The notes under the pieces: model-generated
Seen by the model: only the letters and a program-made list of their open reading frames with translations
What the model was told of the DNA's origin: nothing
Database searches by the model: none
Shown here: one piece after another, positions 1-5,790 of the stretch
How positions within the stretch are numbered: the first letter of the stretch is position 1
Layout: the number at the start of each line of letters is the position of its first letter
Made by a program: the position numbers and the translations under genes
Origin: an uncultured Eubacteriales bacterium
GTDB taxonomy: Bacteria; Bacillota; Clostridia; Oscillospirales; Oscillospiraceae
Direction: 5' to 3'
DNA: 11,530 nucleotides
NCBI GenBank assembly: GCA_900551495.1
Contig: URWG01000051.1
Coordinates: forward strand, 1 to 11,530

Positions 1-954
1 GGCGAGCTGGAATTCTGCCACAACCCGTTCTCCATGCCCAACGGCGGGCTTGAAATTCTGGAAAAGGCGGAGCGCGGCGAGATCGACCCGCTGACCATCA
101 ACGCCTTCCAGTACGACCTCGTGTGCAACGGCGTGGAGCTGTCCTCCGGCGCGGTGCGGAACCACGATCCCGAGATCATGATTAAGGCATTTGAGCTGGT
201 GCGGCTCGGCGAGGACGACGTGAAGGCGAAGTTCCCCGCAATGTACAACGCGTTCTGCTACGGTGCGCCTCCCCATGCCGGCATTGCCCCGGGCGTTGAC
301 CGTATGGTGATGCTGCTGGCGGGCGAGGAGTCCATCCGCGAGATCATCCCGTTCCCCATGAACAAGAACGCGCAGGATGTCATGATGGGCGCGCCGTCCG
401 TCGTGGACAAAAAGCAGCTCGACGATGTGCATATTGCCGTCGTGACCGAGTACACCGATACCCGCCGCTGCAGTATAGTATTATCATTTTTTGCGGCTTT
501 TCAGATACCGTTCCGCGCGGGCAAGCTGTGCCGCAGTCGGCGGCGCGGGCGTTTGCCGTTTGGAGGTACCGTGCGGGACGGGCTGCTTGCCGCGCTTGCC
601 CGCAGGCGACGGCTTTTTCGGCGCGGCAGCCCGTTCCGTCTGCTTTTTGGTCGGTGCCTTTGGCTGCTCCGCCTGTTTTTTCGGCGTGAGCGGCTGTTTT
701 GTCTGCTTCTTCGGTGCGGATGCCTGCTTTGCGGCGGGCTTTTCGCTCTTGCGCGGACGGATGAGGCACTTCGCGTCAAAGCCGATCAGATCGGTGCGGT
801 GCGCCTTTTCCAGCGCCTCATGCACCAGCGCGTAATTTTTCGGGTCGCGGTACTGGATCAGCGCCCGCTGCATCGCCTTTTCGTGCGGGTCGGTTGGCAC
901 ATAGACCGGCTCCATCGTGCGCGGGTCCAGTCCGGTGTAGTACATCACCGTTGA
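1..954 (+). CDS. aspS: Aspartyl-tRNA synthetase, 3' part (5' end outside window)
   Basis: This is the C-terminal catalytic part of bacterial-type AspRS, the class II synthetase that charges tRNA-Asp in the cytoplasm. The frame is open from base 1 and contains SMPNGG, YDLVCNGVELSSGAVRNH, YNAFCYGAPPHAG and GVDRMVMLLAGEES; the last is class II motif 3 with its ATP-binding Arg. Conserved similarity runs through the REIIPFPMNKNAQDVMMGAP segment and the QLDDVHI end, to about position 440-450, where clostridial AspRS proteins normally finish within a few residues. No stop occurs there. The frame continues to a stop at 952-954, adding roughly 165 Arg/Leu/Phe/Cys-rich residues that are the antisense of the ygiQ 3' end and resemble no AspRS domain. 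The identity is certain; the true 3' end is not. Either the native stop was lost or the junction near 450-483 is rearranged or misassembled. No terminator is visible after the conserved part. Confidence 0.9.
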   Translation, partial: GELEFCHNPFSMPNGGLEILEKAERGEIDPLTINAFQYDLVCNGVELSSGAVRNHDPEIMIKAFELVRLGEDDVKAKFPAMYNAFCYGAPPHAGIAPGVDRMVMLLAGEESIREIIPFPMNKNAQDVMMGAPSVVDKKQLDDVHIAVVTEYTDTRRCSIVLSFFAAFQIPFRAGKLCRSRRRGRLPFGGTVRDGLLAALARRRRLFRRGSPFRLLFGRCLWLLRLFFRRERLFCLLLRCGCLLCGGLFALARTDEALRVKADQIGAVRLFQRLMHQRVIFRVAVLDQRPLHRLFVRVGWHIDRLHRARVQSGVVHHR

Positions 955-2526
955 GAGCGTGGAGGGCGTGGGGTAAAAATCCTGCACCTGCTCGGGCATA
1001 TAGCCCAGATCGCGGCAATACTCCGCCAGCTCCACCGCCTCGGTCAGCGTCGAGCCGGGGTGCGAGCTCATGAGGTACGGCACGAGGAACTGCTTCAAGC
1101 CGAGCCGCTCGTTCAGCGCACGGTAGCGGCGGCAGAACTCCTCATAGACCGCGTGCTTGGGCTTCCCCATGCGGCGCAGAACGGGCGCGGAGACATGCTC
1201 GGGCGCGACCTTGAGCTGCCCCGAGACGTGATAGCGGACAAGCTCCTGCAAAAACGCGTCACTCTTGTCCGCCAGCAGATAGTCAAAGCGGATACCGCTG
1301 CGGACAAAGACCTTCTTCACCCTCGGCAGCGCCCGAAGCTCCCGCAACAGGTTTACATAATCCGTGTGATCCGCCCGCAGATTTCTGCACGGCTTGGGGA
1401 ACAGGCATTGCCGATTGGGGCACGCGCCGCTTTTGCGCTGTTTTTCGCAGGCGGGCTGACGGAAATTTGCCGTCGGACCGCCGACATCGTGGATATAGCC
1501 CTTGAACTGCGGGTGCTGCGTCATGCGCTCCGCCTCCTCAAGCAGCGAGGCGTGGCTCCGTGTCTGAACAATGCGCCCCTGATGAAATGTCAGCGCACAG
1601 AAGGAGCAGCCGCCGAAGCAGCCGCGATTGGAAACGAGCGAAAACTGCACCTCCGCAATCGCGGGGACACCGTTTTTGTAGGACGGGTGGGGTGCGTTTT
1701 CGTAGGGCAGGGCATAAACCGCGTCCATCTCCTCCGTGGTCAGGGGCATCTGCGGCGGGTTCTGCACCACAAATTCCCGTCCGTAAGGCTCGATCAGCCG
1801 CTTGGCGGAAAAGGGATCGGTGTTCTGATATTGCAGGTAGAAGCTCTCGGCATAGCGCCGCTTGCTTTTCAGCAGCTCGTCATACGCGGGCAGGACGATC
1901 GCGCCGTCGGGGTCCGCCTCGGTCGTGCGGTACGCCGTCCCTGCGAGGAAGGTCAGATCGCGGACGGAAAGCCCGTTGTTCAGCGCGTCGGCGACCTCAA
2001 CAATGCTCTTTTCGCCCATGCCGTAGAGCAGGAGATCCGCCTGCGAGTCGAGCAGGATCGAGCGCTTGAGCCGATCCGACCAGTAATCGTAATGCGCCAG
2101 CCGCCGCAGGCTTGCCTCGATGCCGCCGATGATGATCGGCTCATGCGGGTGTGTGCGGCGGATGAGGTTGCAGTAGACGACGGTCGCATAATCCGGACGC
2201 TTGCCGATCGCGCCGCCGTCGGTGTAGGCATCGGCCTTGCGGCGGTGCTTGCCGACAGAGTAATGATTGACCATTGAGTCCATGTTGCCGCCGCTGACGA
2301 GCCAGCCGAGACGCGGCGTGCCGAAGTCATTGACGGAATCGGGGTCCTTCCAGTCCGGCTGGGAACAGATCGCGACCTTATAGCCCGCATTTTCCAGCAC
2401 GCGGCTGATGATGGCGTGCCCGAACGAGGGGTGATCGACGTAGGCGTCCCCGATGACATAGACGAAATCGGGTCGCTCCCAGCCCAGCGCCGTCATTTCG
2501 CGGCGGTTCAGCGGTAGAAAGCCCAT
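484..2526 (-). CDS. ygiQ: YgiQ family radical SAM protein
   Basis: This 680-residue protein belongs to the YgiQ family (UPF0313) of radical SAM enzymes, whose substrate is unknown. The N-terminal part (about 1-250) has the family's FVYVIGDAYVDHPSFGHAII and IIIGGIEASLRR blocks. The radical SAM core follows, with C303-x3-C307-x2-C310 (RGCFGGCSFC) to ligate the [4Fe-4S] cluster that cleaves S-adenosylmethionine. A second cysteine group (C360, C369, C374, C380) is characteristic of the family and may hold another metal centre. From about residue 592 to the end is a low-complexity Lys/Pro/Ala/Gln tail with near-10-residue repeats of the type APKKQTKQPL; it is presumably disordered. The ATG shares one base with the dut stop (TAATG), so translation is probably coupled to dut. 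It is the last gene of the five-gene operon and its 3' end overlaps the open aspS frame by 471 bp. No terminator is visible beyond the stop. Confidence 0.95.
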   Translation of the reverse strand: MGFLPLNRREMTALGWERPDFVYVIGDAYVDHPSFGHAIISRVLENAGYKVAICSQPDWKDPDSVNDFGTPRLGWLVSGGNMDSMVNHYSVGKHRRKADAYTDGGAIGKRPDYATVVYCNLIRRTHPHEPIIIGGIEASLRRLAHYDYWSDRLKRSILLDSQADLLLYGMGEKSIVEVADALNNGLSVRDLTFLAGTAYRTTEADPDGAIVLPAYDELLKSKRRYAESFYLQYQNTDPFSAKRLIEPYGREFVVQNPPQMPLTTEEMDAVYALPYENAPHPSYKNGVPAIAEVQFSLVSNRGCFGGCSFCALTFHQGRIVQTRSHASLLEEAERMTQHPQFKGYIHDVGGPTANFRQPACEKQRKSGACPNRQCLFPKPCRNLRADHTDYVNLLRELRALPRVKKVFVRSGIRFDYLLADKSDAFLQELVRYHVSGQLKVAPEHVSAPVLRRMGKPKHAVYEEFCRRYRALNERLGLKQFLVPYLMSSHPGSTLTEAVELAEYCRDLGYMPEQVQDFYPTPSTLSTVMYYTGLDPRTMEPVYVPTDPHEKAMQRALIQYRDPKNYALVHEALEKAHRTDLIGFDAKCLIRPRKSEKPAAKQASAPKKQTKQPLTPKKQAEQPKAPTKKQTERAAAPKKPSPAGKRGKQPVPHGTSKRQTPAPPTAAQLARAERYLKSRKK

Positions 2527-2969
2527 TACGTTCTCCCTGTCGAGCCGAAGCCGCCCTCGCCGCGCACGGTGTCGGAGAGCGTGTCCGTTTCGACAAAGTG
2601 CGCCGTGAGATAGGGCGTAATAATCATCTGCGCAATGCGTTCGTTCGGCTCGACGGTCTGCGGCACGGCGCTGTGATTGTGCAGCGGCACAAAAAATTCA
2701 CCGCGATAGTCCGAATCGACCACGCCGACCTTGTTTGCCGGCGCAAGACCGCGCTTGGAGGCAAGCCCGCTGCGGGCATAAACCAGCCCCGCGTAGCCCT
2801 CGGGCAGCTCCATGGCAATGCCGACGGAGATCAGGCGCGTCTCGCCCGGCCGGAGCGTTACCGGCGCGTCAAGACAGGCACAGAGATCCGCCCCTGCGGA
2901 AAATTCCGTCCCGTAGACCGGCAGCTTTGCATTTTCATAGAGCTTTTTGACCTTTACCTCACGCATCAT
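2526..2969 (-). CDS. dut: dUTP diphosphatase (dUTPase)
   Basis: This 147-residue protein is a trimeric all-beta dUTPase that hydrolyses dUTP to dUMP and pyrophosphate, keeping uracil out of DNA and feeding dTMP synthesis. All five family motifs are present: SAGADLCA (motif 1), ARSGLASKRGL (2), GVVDSDYRGE with the catalytic-water Asp and substrate-binding Tyr (3), ERIAQMII (4), and the glycine-rich arm RGEGGFGSTGR (5). The length is typical for the family. The start is the first of two consecutive ATGs (2969 or 2966); a GGGAGG site sits 5 nt before the first. A longer in-frame ORF to 3002 lies inside nrdG and has no better ribosome site. The start overlaps the nrdG stop as ATGA and the stop overlaps the ygiQ start, so the three genes are translationally linked. 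Pairing with nrdG makes sense, because both act on the dNTP pool. Confidence 0.97.
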   Translation of the reverse strand: MMREVKVKKLYENAKLPVYGTEFSAGADLCACLDAPVTLRPGETRLISVGIAMELPEGYAGLVYARSGLASKRGLAPANKVGVVDSDYRGEFFVPLHNHSAVPQTVEPNERIAQMIITPYLTAHFVETDTLSDTVRGEGGFGSTGRT

Positions 2970-3511
2970 TGCTTCCTCCCGCGGACATAGCCGTCGTCCC
3001 ACAGCACGACCTGCCCTGCCTGTAATGTTTTTTTCATATCAATGAGACGCTGATTTTCCGACCCGCGGAAGCGCAGCGTCAAATTTTTCTGCTCGATCAG
3101 AAACGGTCCGTCCACCAGCACATCCAGCAGCGCCAATATCTTGCGGACCGTTTCCGCGTCGCCGACCTTGCCTGCCAGCAGCTCGGCATCCAGCAGGTAG
3201 CCCGTGAACGCCCAGACGGATTTCTGCGGATACGCCGCCCGCACCGCCTCCAGCAGCGCCAGCACGCCTGCCTGGTTGCGCGGCTCAAACGGTTCTCCGC
3301 CGAGCACGGTCAGCCCCGCGATCTCGGGCGGCGCCAGCGTTTCGAGCAGGTAGTCCGTGACCTCCCGAGTCAGCGGCTCGCCGTAGTCGAAGTCCCACGT
3401 CTGCGGCTGGAAGCACTCCTTGCAGTGGCGCGTACAGCCGGAGACGAAGATCACCGACCGAACGCCGGGACCGTTTGCAATGTCATAAGTCTTAATTGCG
3501 GCATAATTCAT
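2966..3511 (-). CDS. nrdG: Anaerobic ribonucleotide reductase activating protein
   Basis: This 181-residue protein is NrdG, the radical SAM activase that installs the glycyl radical on the class III ribonucleotide reductase NrdD, allowing dNTP synthesis without oxygen. The cluster motif is C26-x3-C30-x2-C33 within VSGCTRHCKECFQPQ. Other family features are DIANGPGVRSVIF near the N-terminus, LTVLGGEPFEPRN (the GGE SAM-binding motif) and VLVDGPF followed by the basic LRFRGSENQR block. The start is set by AAAGGA 8 nt upstream. The start overlaps the preceding hydrolase stop as ATGA, and the stop overlaps dut. NrdG is usually encoded beside nrdD; here nrdD is not in the operon or anywhere in the window, so its partner must be elsewhere in the genome. 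The gene's presence is the clearest sign of an anaerobic host. Confidence 0.95.
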   Translation of the reverse strand: MNYAAIKTYDIANGPGVRSVIFVSGCTRHCKECFQPQTWDFDYGEPLTREVTDYLLETLAPPEIAGLTVLGGEPFEPRNQAGVLALLEAVRAAYPQKSVWAFTGYLLDAELLAGKVGDAETVRKILALLDVLVDGPFLIEQKNLTLRFRGSENQRLIDMKKTLQAGQVVLWDDGYVRGRKQ

Positions 3512-4455
3512 TGGTTTGTTCCTTTCAGAGCGCGGTCAACAAAGCGCGTGACCGTTTCGCGGTAGCGGTCGCCCTCCAGCAGGTAGCTCTGCCCGTGCCC
3601 CGCGTTCGGGACGGTCAGGAGCGTCTTGTCCTCCGCTGCGCTTGCGGCGTAGGCGGTTTTCGACATATCACACGGTACGAAGGCATCCCTCTCGCCGTGG
3701 ATCAGCAGCAGCGGCAGACGGCAGTGCTTCAGCGCCGTCAGGGTCGAATATTCCTTCAGCCCAAAGCCCGCAAACAGGCGGGTCTGTAGGCTCACGAACG
3801 GCAGGATCAGGCGCGGAATGTGATTTTCCCGCGCGATCTTTGCCATGATCTCGTAGGGCGAGGTAAAGCCGCAGTCGGCAATAATGCCCCGCACGTTCGG
3901 CGGGAACGGCTCGCCGCAGGACATCAGCACGGTCGTCGCACCCATCGAAAGCCCTCCGAGCAGCAGCGGCGTGTCCGCGCCGAAGCGTCGGCTGTGCCAT
4001 GCGACCCAGCTATGCACGTCGCGGCGCTCGCGGATACCGAAGGTGATGAAGCGCCCGCCGGATGCGCCGTGCGCCCGCTCGCAGACGAGCAGAAGGTTCA
4101 GCCTGAGCGACTTGTAAAACGGCAGAGCGCAGCCGAAGTCGATCTCCGGAAGACTGCGCCAGCCATGGAACAGCAGCAGCGTTCCCCGCGCATTTTCGCA
4201 CGGCAGATACCGCCCGACCAGCTTCAGACCGTCGTAGGACGTGACAGAAACCGTCTCGGCGGGCTGCGCCGCGAGCCAACGGGAGCCCTCGGTCAGCTCC
4301 TTTTCGTAGTGCCGCAGGCTTGAATGTTGAATCGCGCGGTCAACGTTTTTTGTCAGCCAGCGCGCGTGTAGGCACGCGAAGCACATCGCGGCAAAGGAGC
4401 CGCCGAACAGCAGCAGAAAAACAAGAATTGCGACAATCAAAAGGATAGGCTTCAT
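3508..4455 (-). CDS. Membrane-anchored alpha/beta hydrolase (YqkD-like serine hydrolase)
   Basis: This 315-residue protein has a strongly hydrophobic N-terminal segment (about residues 4-29, PILLIVAILVFLLLFGG) that acts as a membrane anchor or uncleaved signal, then an alpha/beta-hydrolase fold domain. The catalytic triad is visible: nucleophile Ser170 in GLSMG, acid Asp257 in HGERDAF, and His287 in NAGHGQS. LLLFHGWRS (about 93-101) supplies the oxyanion-hole HG. The ERAHGASGGRFITFG segment resembles Bacillus YqkD and related uncharacterised hydrolases. The substrate cannot be told from sequence; an ester or lipid-like substrate is a guess based on the membrane anchor and the neighbouring PAP2 phosphatase. 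The ATG at 4455 is preceded by GGAG about 10 nt upstream and overlaps the PAP2 stop as ATGA. A longer ORF upstream lies inside the PAP2 gene and is rejected. Confidence 0.9.
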   Translation of the reverse strand: MKPILLIVAILVFLLLFGGSFAAMCFACLHARWLTKNVDRAIQHSSLRHYEKELTEGSRWLAAQPAETVSVTSYDGLKLVGRYLPCENARGTLLLFHGWRSLPEIDFGCALPFYKSLRLNLLLVCERAHGASGGRFITFGIRERRDVHSWVAWHSRRFGADTPLLLGGLSMGATTVLMSCGEPFPPNVRGIIADCGFTSPYEIMAKIARENHIPRLILPFVSLQTRLFAGFGLKEYSTLTALKHCRLPLLLIHGERDAFVPCDMSKTAYAASAAEDKTLLTVPNAGHGQSYLLEGDRYRETVTRFVDRALKGTNQ

Positions 4456-5384
4456 GACTTCTTTTTCTCCAAACGGCGCAGCAGCGGGAAGCACAGCGGC
4501 CAGACCAGCGCCGCGAACAGGATCACGACGAAGTAGCGGATGGCGTTTGTGCCGACCCAAGCAAAGCCGACGGCGGCAAACAGCGCCTTCAAGCCCTCCT
4601 TGATTGCCAGCAGTCCGCCGAAGCCGAGCACGAGCTTGAGCGCCTGCACCCACCACGCCGCCTTTTCCTCGAAGCGGATGTACCGCTGCTCGATGGGGTA
4701 GGCGACGCAGAAGCCCAGCAGCGCGCCGAGCAGAGAAAAGCTGTTTTTCTGTCCCTCGCAGAGGTTCTGCGGGTCAATGTCCGACGGGAAGCGTGCAAAA
4801 TTCGCATAGCAGACGAACGCGACCGCGAGCGCCAGCATTGCCGCCAGCAGCAGCGCCATTCGCTTCGGATTTTCGCAGCACAGGCGGACGAGCGGGTACA
4901 GGACGAAAACCAGCACCGCCGCGACCGCCAGCGACACGCCGACATCCGCCGGGGTGTGGACGCCGAGGTACATTCTTGAGAAGGTCGTCAGCAGCGCGAC
5001 GGCGACACAGACAATGCGCAGAACGCGGTTTTTGTTCCAGCGGGCAATGCCGCCGAGCGTGCCGACGACGTTCTGCGTGTGTCCCGAGGGGAAGGAATAG
5101 CCCGTCGCGCCGCTGCGGGCGCTTTCGACAATGGTGAACGACGGGTCGCGGACCCACGGACGCGGGATGCGGTACAGCAGCTTCAGAAATTGGTTCAGGA
5201 TCGTGCCGACAAAGCCGACGAACAGCAGATAGTAGCCCTCGCGCTTGTTTCCGCACCAAAATACCGCCAGCGCCACCACCGTGAACACCAGCTCCTCGCC
5301 GAAGTAGGTGAAGAATTGCATTACCGCGTCAAGCACGGGGTTGCGAAGACCTTCCAGCCAATACAGCAATGACAAAACGATCAT
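4452..5384 (-). CDS. PAP2 superfamily membrane phosphatase
   Basis: This 310-residue polytopic membrane protein has the complete phosphatidic-acid-phosphatase type 2 signature: KLLYRIPRP (K68-x6-RP), the PSGH motif at 99-102, and SRMYLGVHTPAD (SR-x5-H143-x3-D147). Such enzymes remove phosphate from phosphatidate, prenyl (undecaprenyl) diphosphate or related lipid phosphates on the outer face of the membrane; the exact substrate is unknown here. About seven to nine hydrophobic helices are visible, including an extra C-terminal set after residue 210, making it longer than the ~200-residue minimal PAP2 proteins. The start is not straightforward: AAAGGAG ends only 1 nt before the ATG at 5384, which is unusually tight, whereas TTG at 5375 lies 10 nt away. 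The N-terminus could therefore be three residues shorter. It is the first gene of the operon ending in ygiQ. The in-frame ORF upstream of 5384 runs through repeats and is not coding. Confidence 0.9.
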   Translation of the reverse strand: MIVLSLLYWLEGLRNPVLDAVMQFFTYFGEELVFTVVALAVFWCGNKREGYYLLFVGFVGTILNQFLKLLYRIPRPWVRDPSFTIVESARSGATGYSFPSGHTQNVVGTLGGIARWNKNRVLRIVCVAVALLTTFSRMYLGVHTPADVGVSLAVAAVLVFVLYPLVRLCCENPKRMALLLAAMLALAVAFVCYANFARFPSDIDPQNLCEGQKNSFSLLGALLGFCVAYPIEQRYIRFEEKAAWWVQALKLVLGFGGLLAIKEGLKALFAAVGFAWVGTNAIRYFVVILFAALVWPLCFPLLRRLEKKKS

Positions 5385-5385
5385 G

Positions 5386-5392
5386 CTCCTTT
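5386..5392 (-). promoter_or_regulatory. Ribosome binding site of the PAP2 gene, oddly close to its ATG
   Basis: The minus strand reads AAAGGAG, then one base, then ATG (5384). A 1-nt gap is well below the usual 5-9 nt, so either this ATG is used inefficiently or translation starts at the in-frame TTG at 5375, 10 nt from the site. Confidence 0.55.
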
Positions 5393-5447
5393 CCGTCGGC
5401 ACCGTTTCATACGGCAGCCGTGATGTTTGCGTGTTATTTCCCTGCCC

Positions 5448-5519
5448 AAGCCTCCCCTGCGTAAGGGTGGACGCTTTCAAGGTTTGCACCAAGGCTCCCC
5501 TGTGTAAGGGGGGACGTTT
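5448..5519. repeat. Two direct copies of a ~29-bp CTCCCCTG..AAGGG repeat
   Basis: Copy 1 (5448-5476) and copy 2 (5491-5519) match at about 25 of 29 positions and both begin AAGSCTCCCCTGYGTAAGGG. Each copy can fold on itself through CCCCT/AGGGG-type pairing. They resemble the ends of a widespread clostridial intergenic repeat known to me as CTCCCCT..AGGGGAG blocks; that family assignment is from memory and unverified. Confidence 0.65.
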
Positions 5520-5685
5520 GCGAGCGCCGCCTGTGGCGGATACAGCGAGCAAAAAGGAGGGGCAGCGGTCAAAATTTCATGAGCTTTTGCGAATTAGAAA
5601 TTTTGGGCACCGCAACCGGAGCTGTCAGCGAAGCTGACTGAGGGGTTGACCAAAATTTCAATTCGTGCCGAAGGCACACCGACAT

Positions 5686-5720
5686 TATTCACTATTCACT
5701 ATTCACCGTTCACTATTCAC
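5686..5720. repeat. Tandem heptamer array, five units of TATTCAC
   Basis: Five consecutive 7-nt units read TATTCAC, TATTCAC, TATTCAC, CGTTCAC, TATTCAC; only the fourth differs, at two bases. The array is AT-rich against a GC-rich background, which suggests a mobile or slippage-derived tract rather than part of a gene. Confidence 0.85.
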
Positions 5721-5741
5721 TTAACAATACTTTCTGCACGC

Positions 5742-5763
5742 GGCGGGGTTGGGGAACCCCGCC
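5742..5763. repeat. GC-rich 9-bp hairpin downstream of trkH
   Basis: GGCGGGGTT and AACCCCGCC form a perfect 9-bp stem around a GGGG loop, 27 nt beyond the trkH stop. No T-tract follows on either strand, so it is not a canonical intrinsic terminator. It may stabilise the trkH transcript 3' end or be another dispersed repeat unit. Confidence 0.6.
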
Positions 5764-5790
5764 CTACGGATTTTGCCGATAACGCTTCCT

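Larger units (their letters stand above)
5385..5790. other. Repeat-rich gene-free interval between trkH and the PAP2 operon
   Basis: This 406-bp stretch holds no credible gene; the frames that cross it have no start site or recognisable protein. It is built from short repeats and hairpins: two copies of a CTCCCCTG-type repeat, a CCGCC-TGT-GGCGG hairpin (5527-5539), three copies of CAAAATTTC (two direct at 5570 and 5650, one inverted at 5597-5605), hairpins GTCAGC-GAA-GCTGAC (5624-5638) and GTGCC-GAA-GGCAC (5665-5677), a heptamer array, and a GC-rich hairpin. From memory, blocks of this kind are dispersed repeats in Oscillospiraceae-type genomes. The promoter of the PAP2 operon should lie between about 5390 and 5450, but I could not identify a convincing -35/-10 pair. 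Confidence 0.75.

Noticed and set aside
1060..2277. 405-residue plus-strand open frame inside ygiQ
   Set aside because: It is antisense to a clearly conserved radical SAM gene, Arg/Leu/Ala/Val-rich, without a ribosome site or recognisable domain; long antisense frames are expected at this GC content.
5686..5720. CRISPR-like array
   Set aside because: Units are 7 nt with no spacers, and no cas genes are present.
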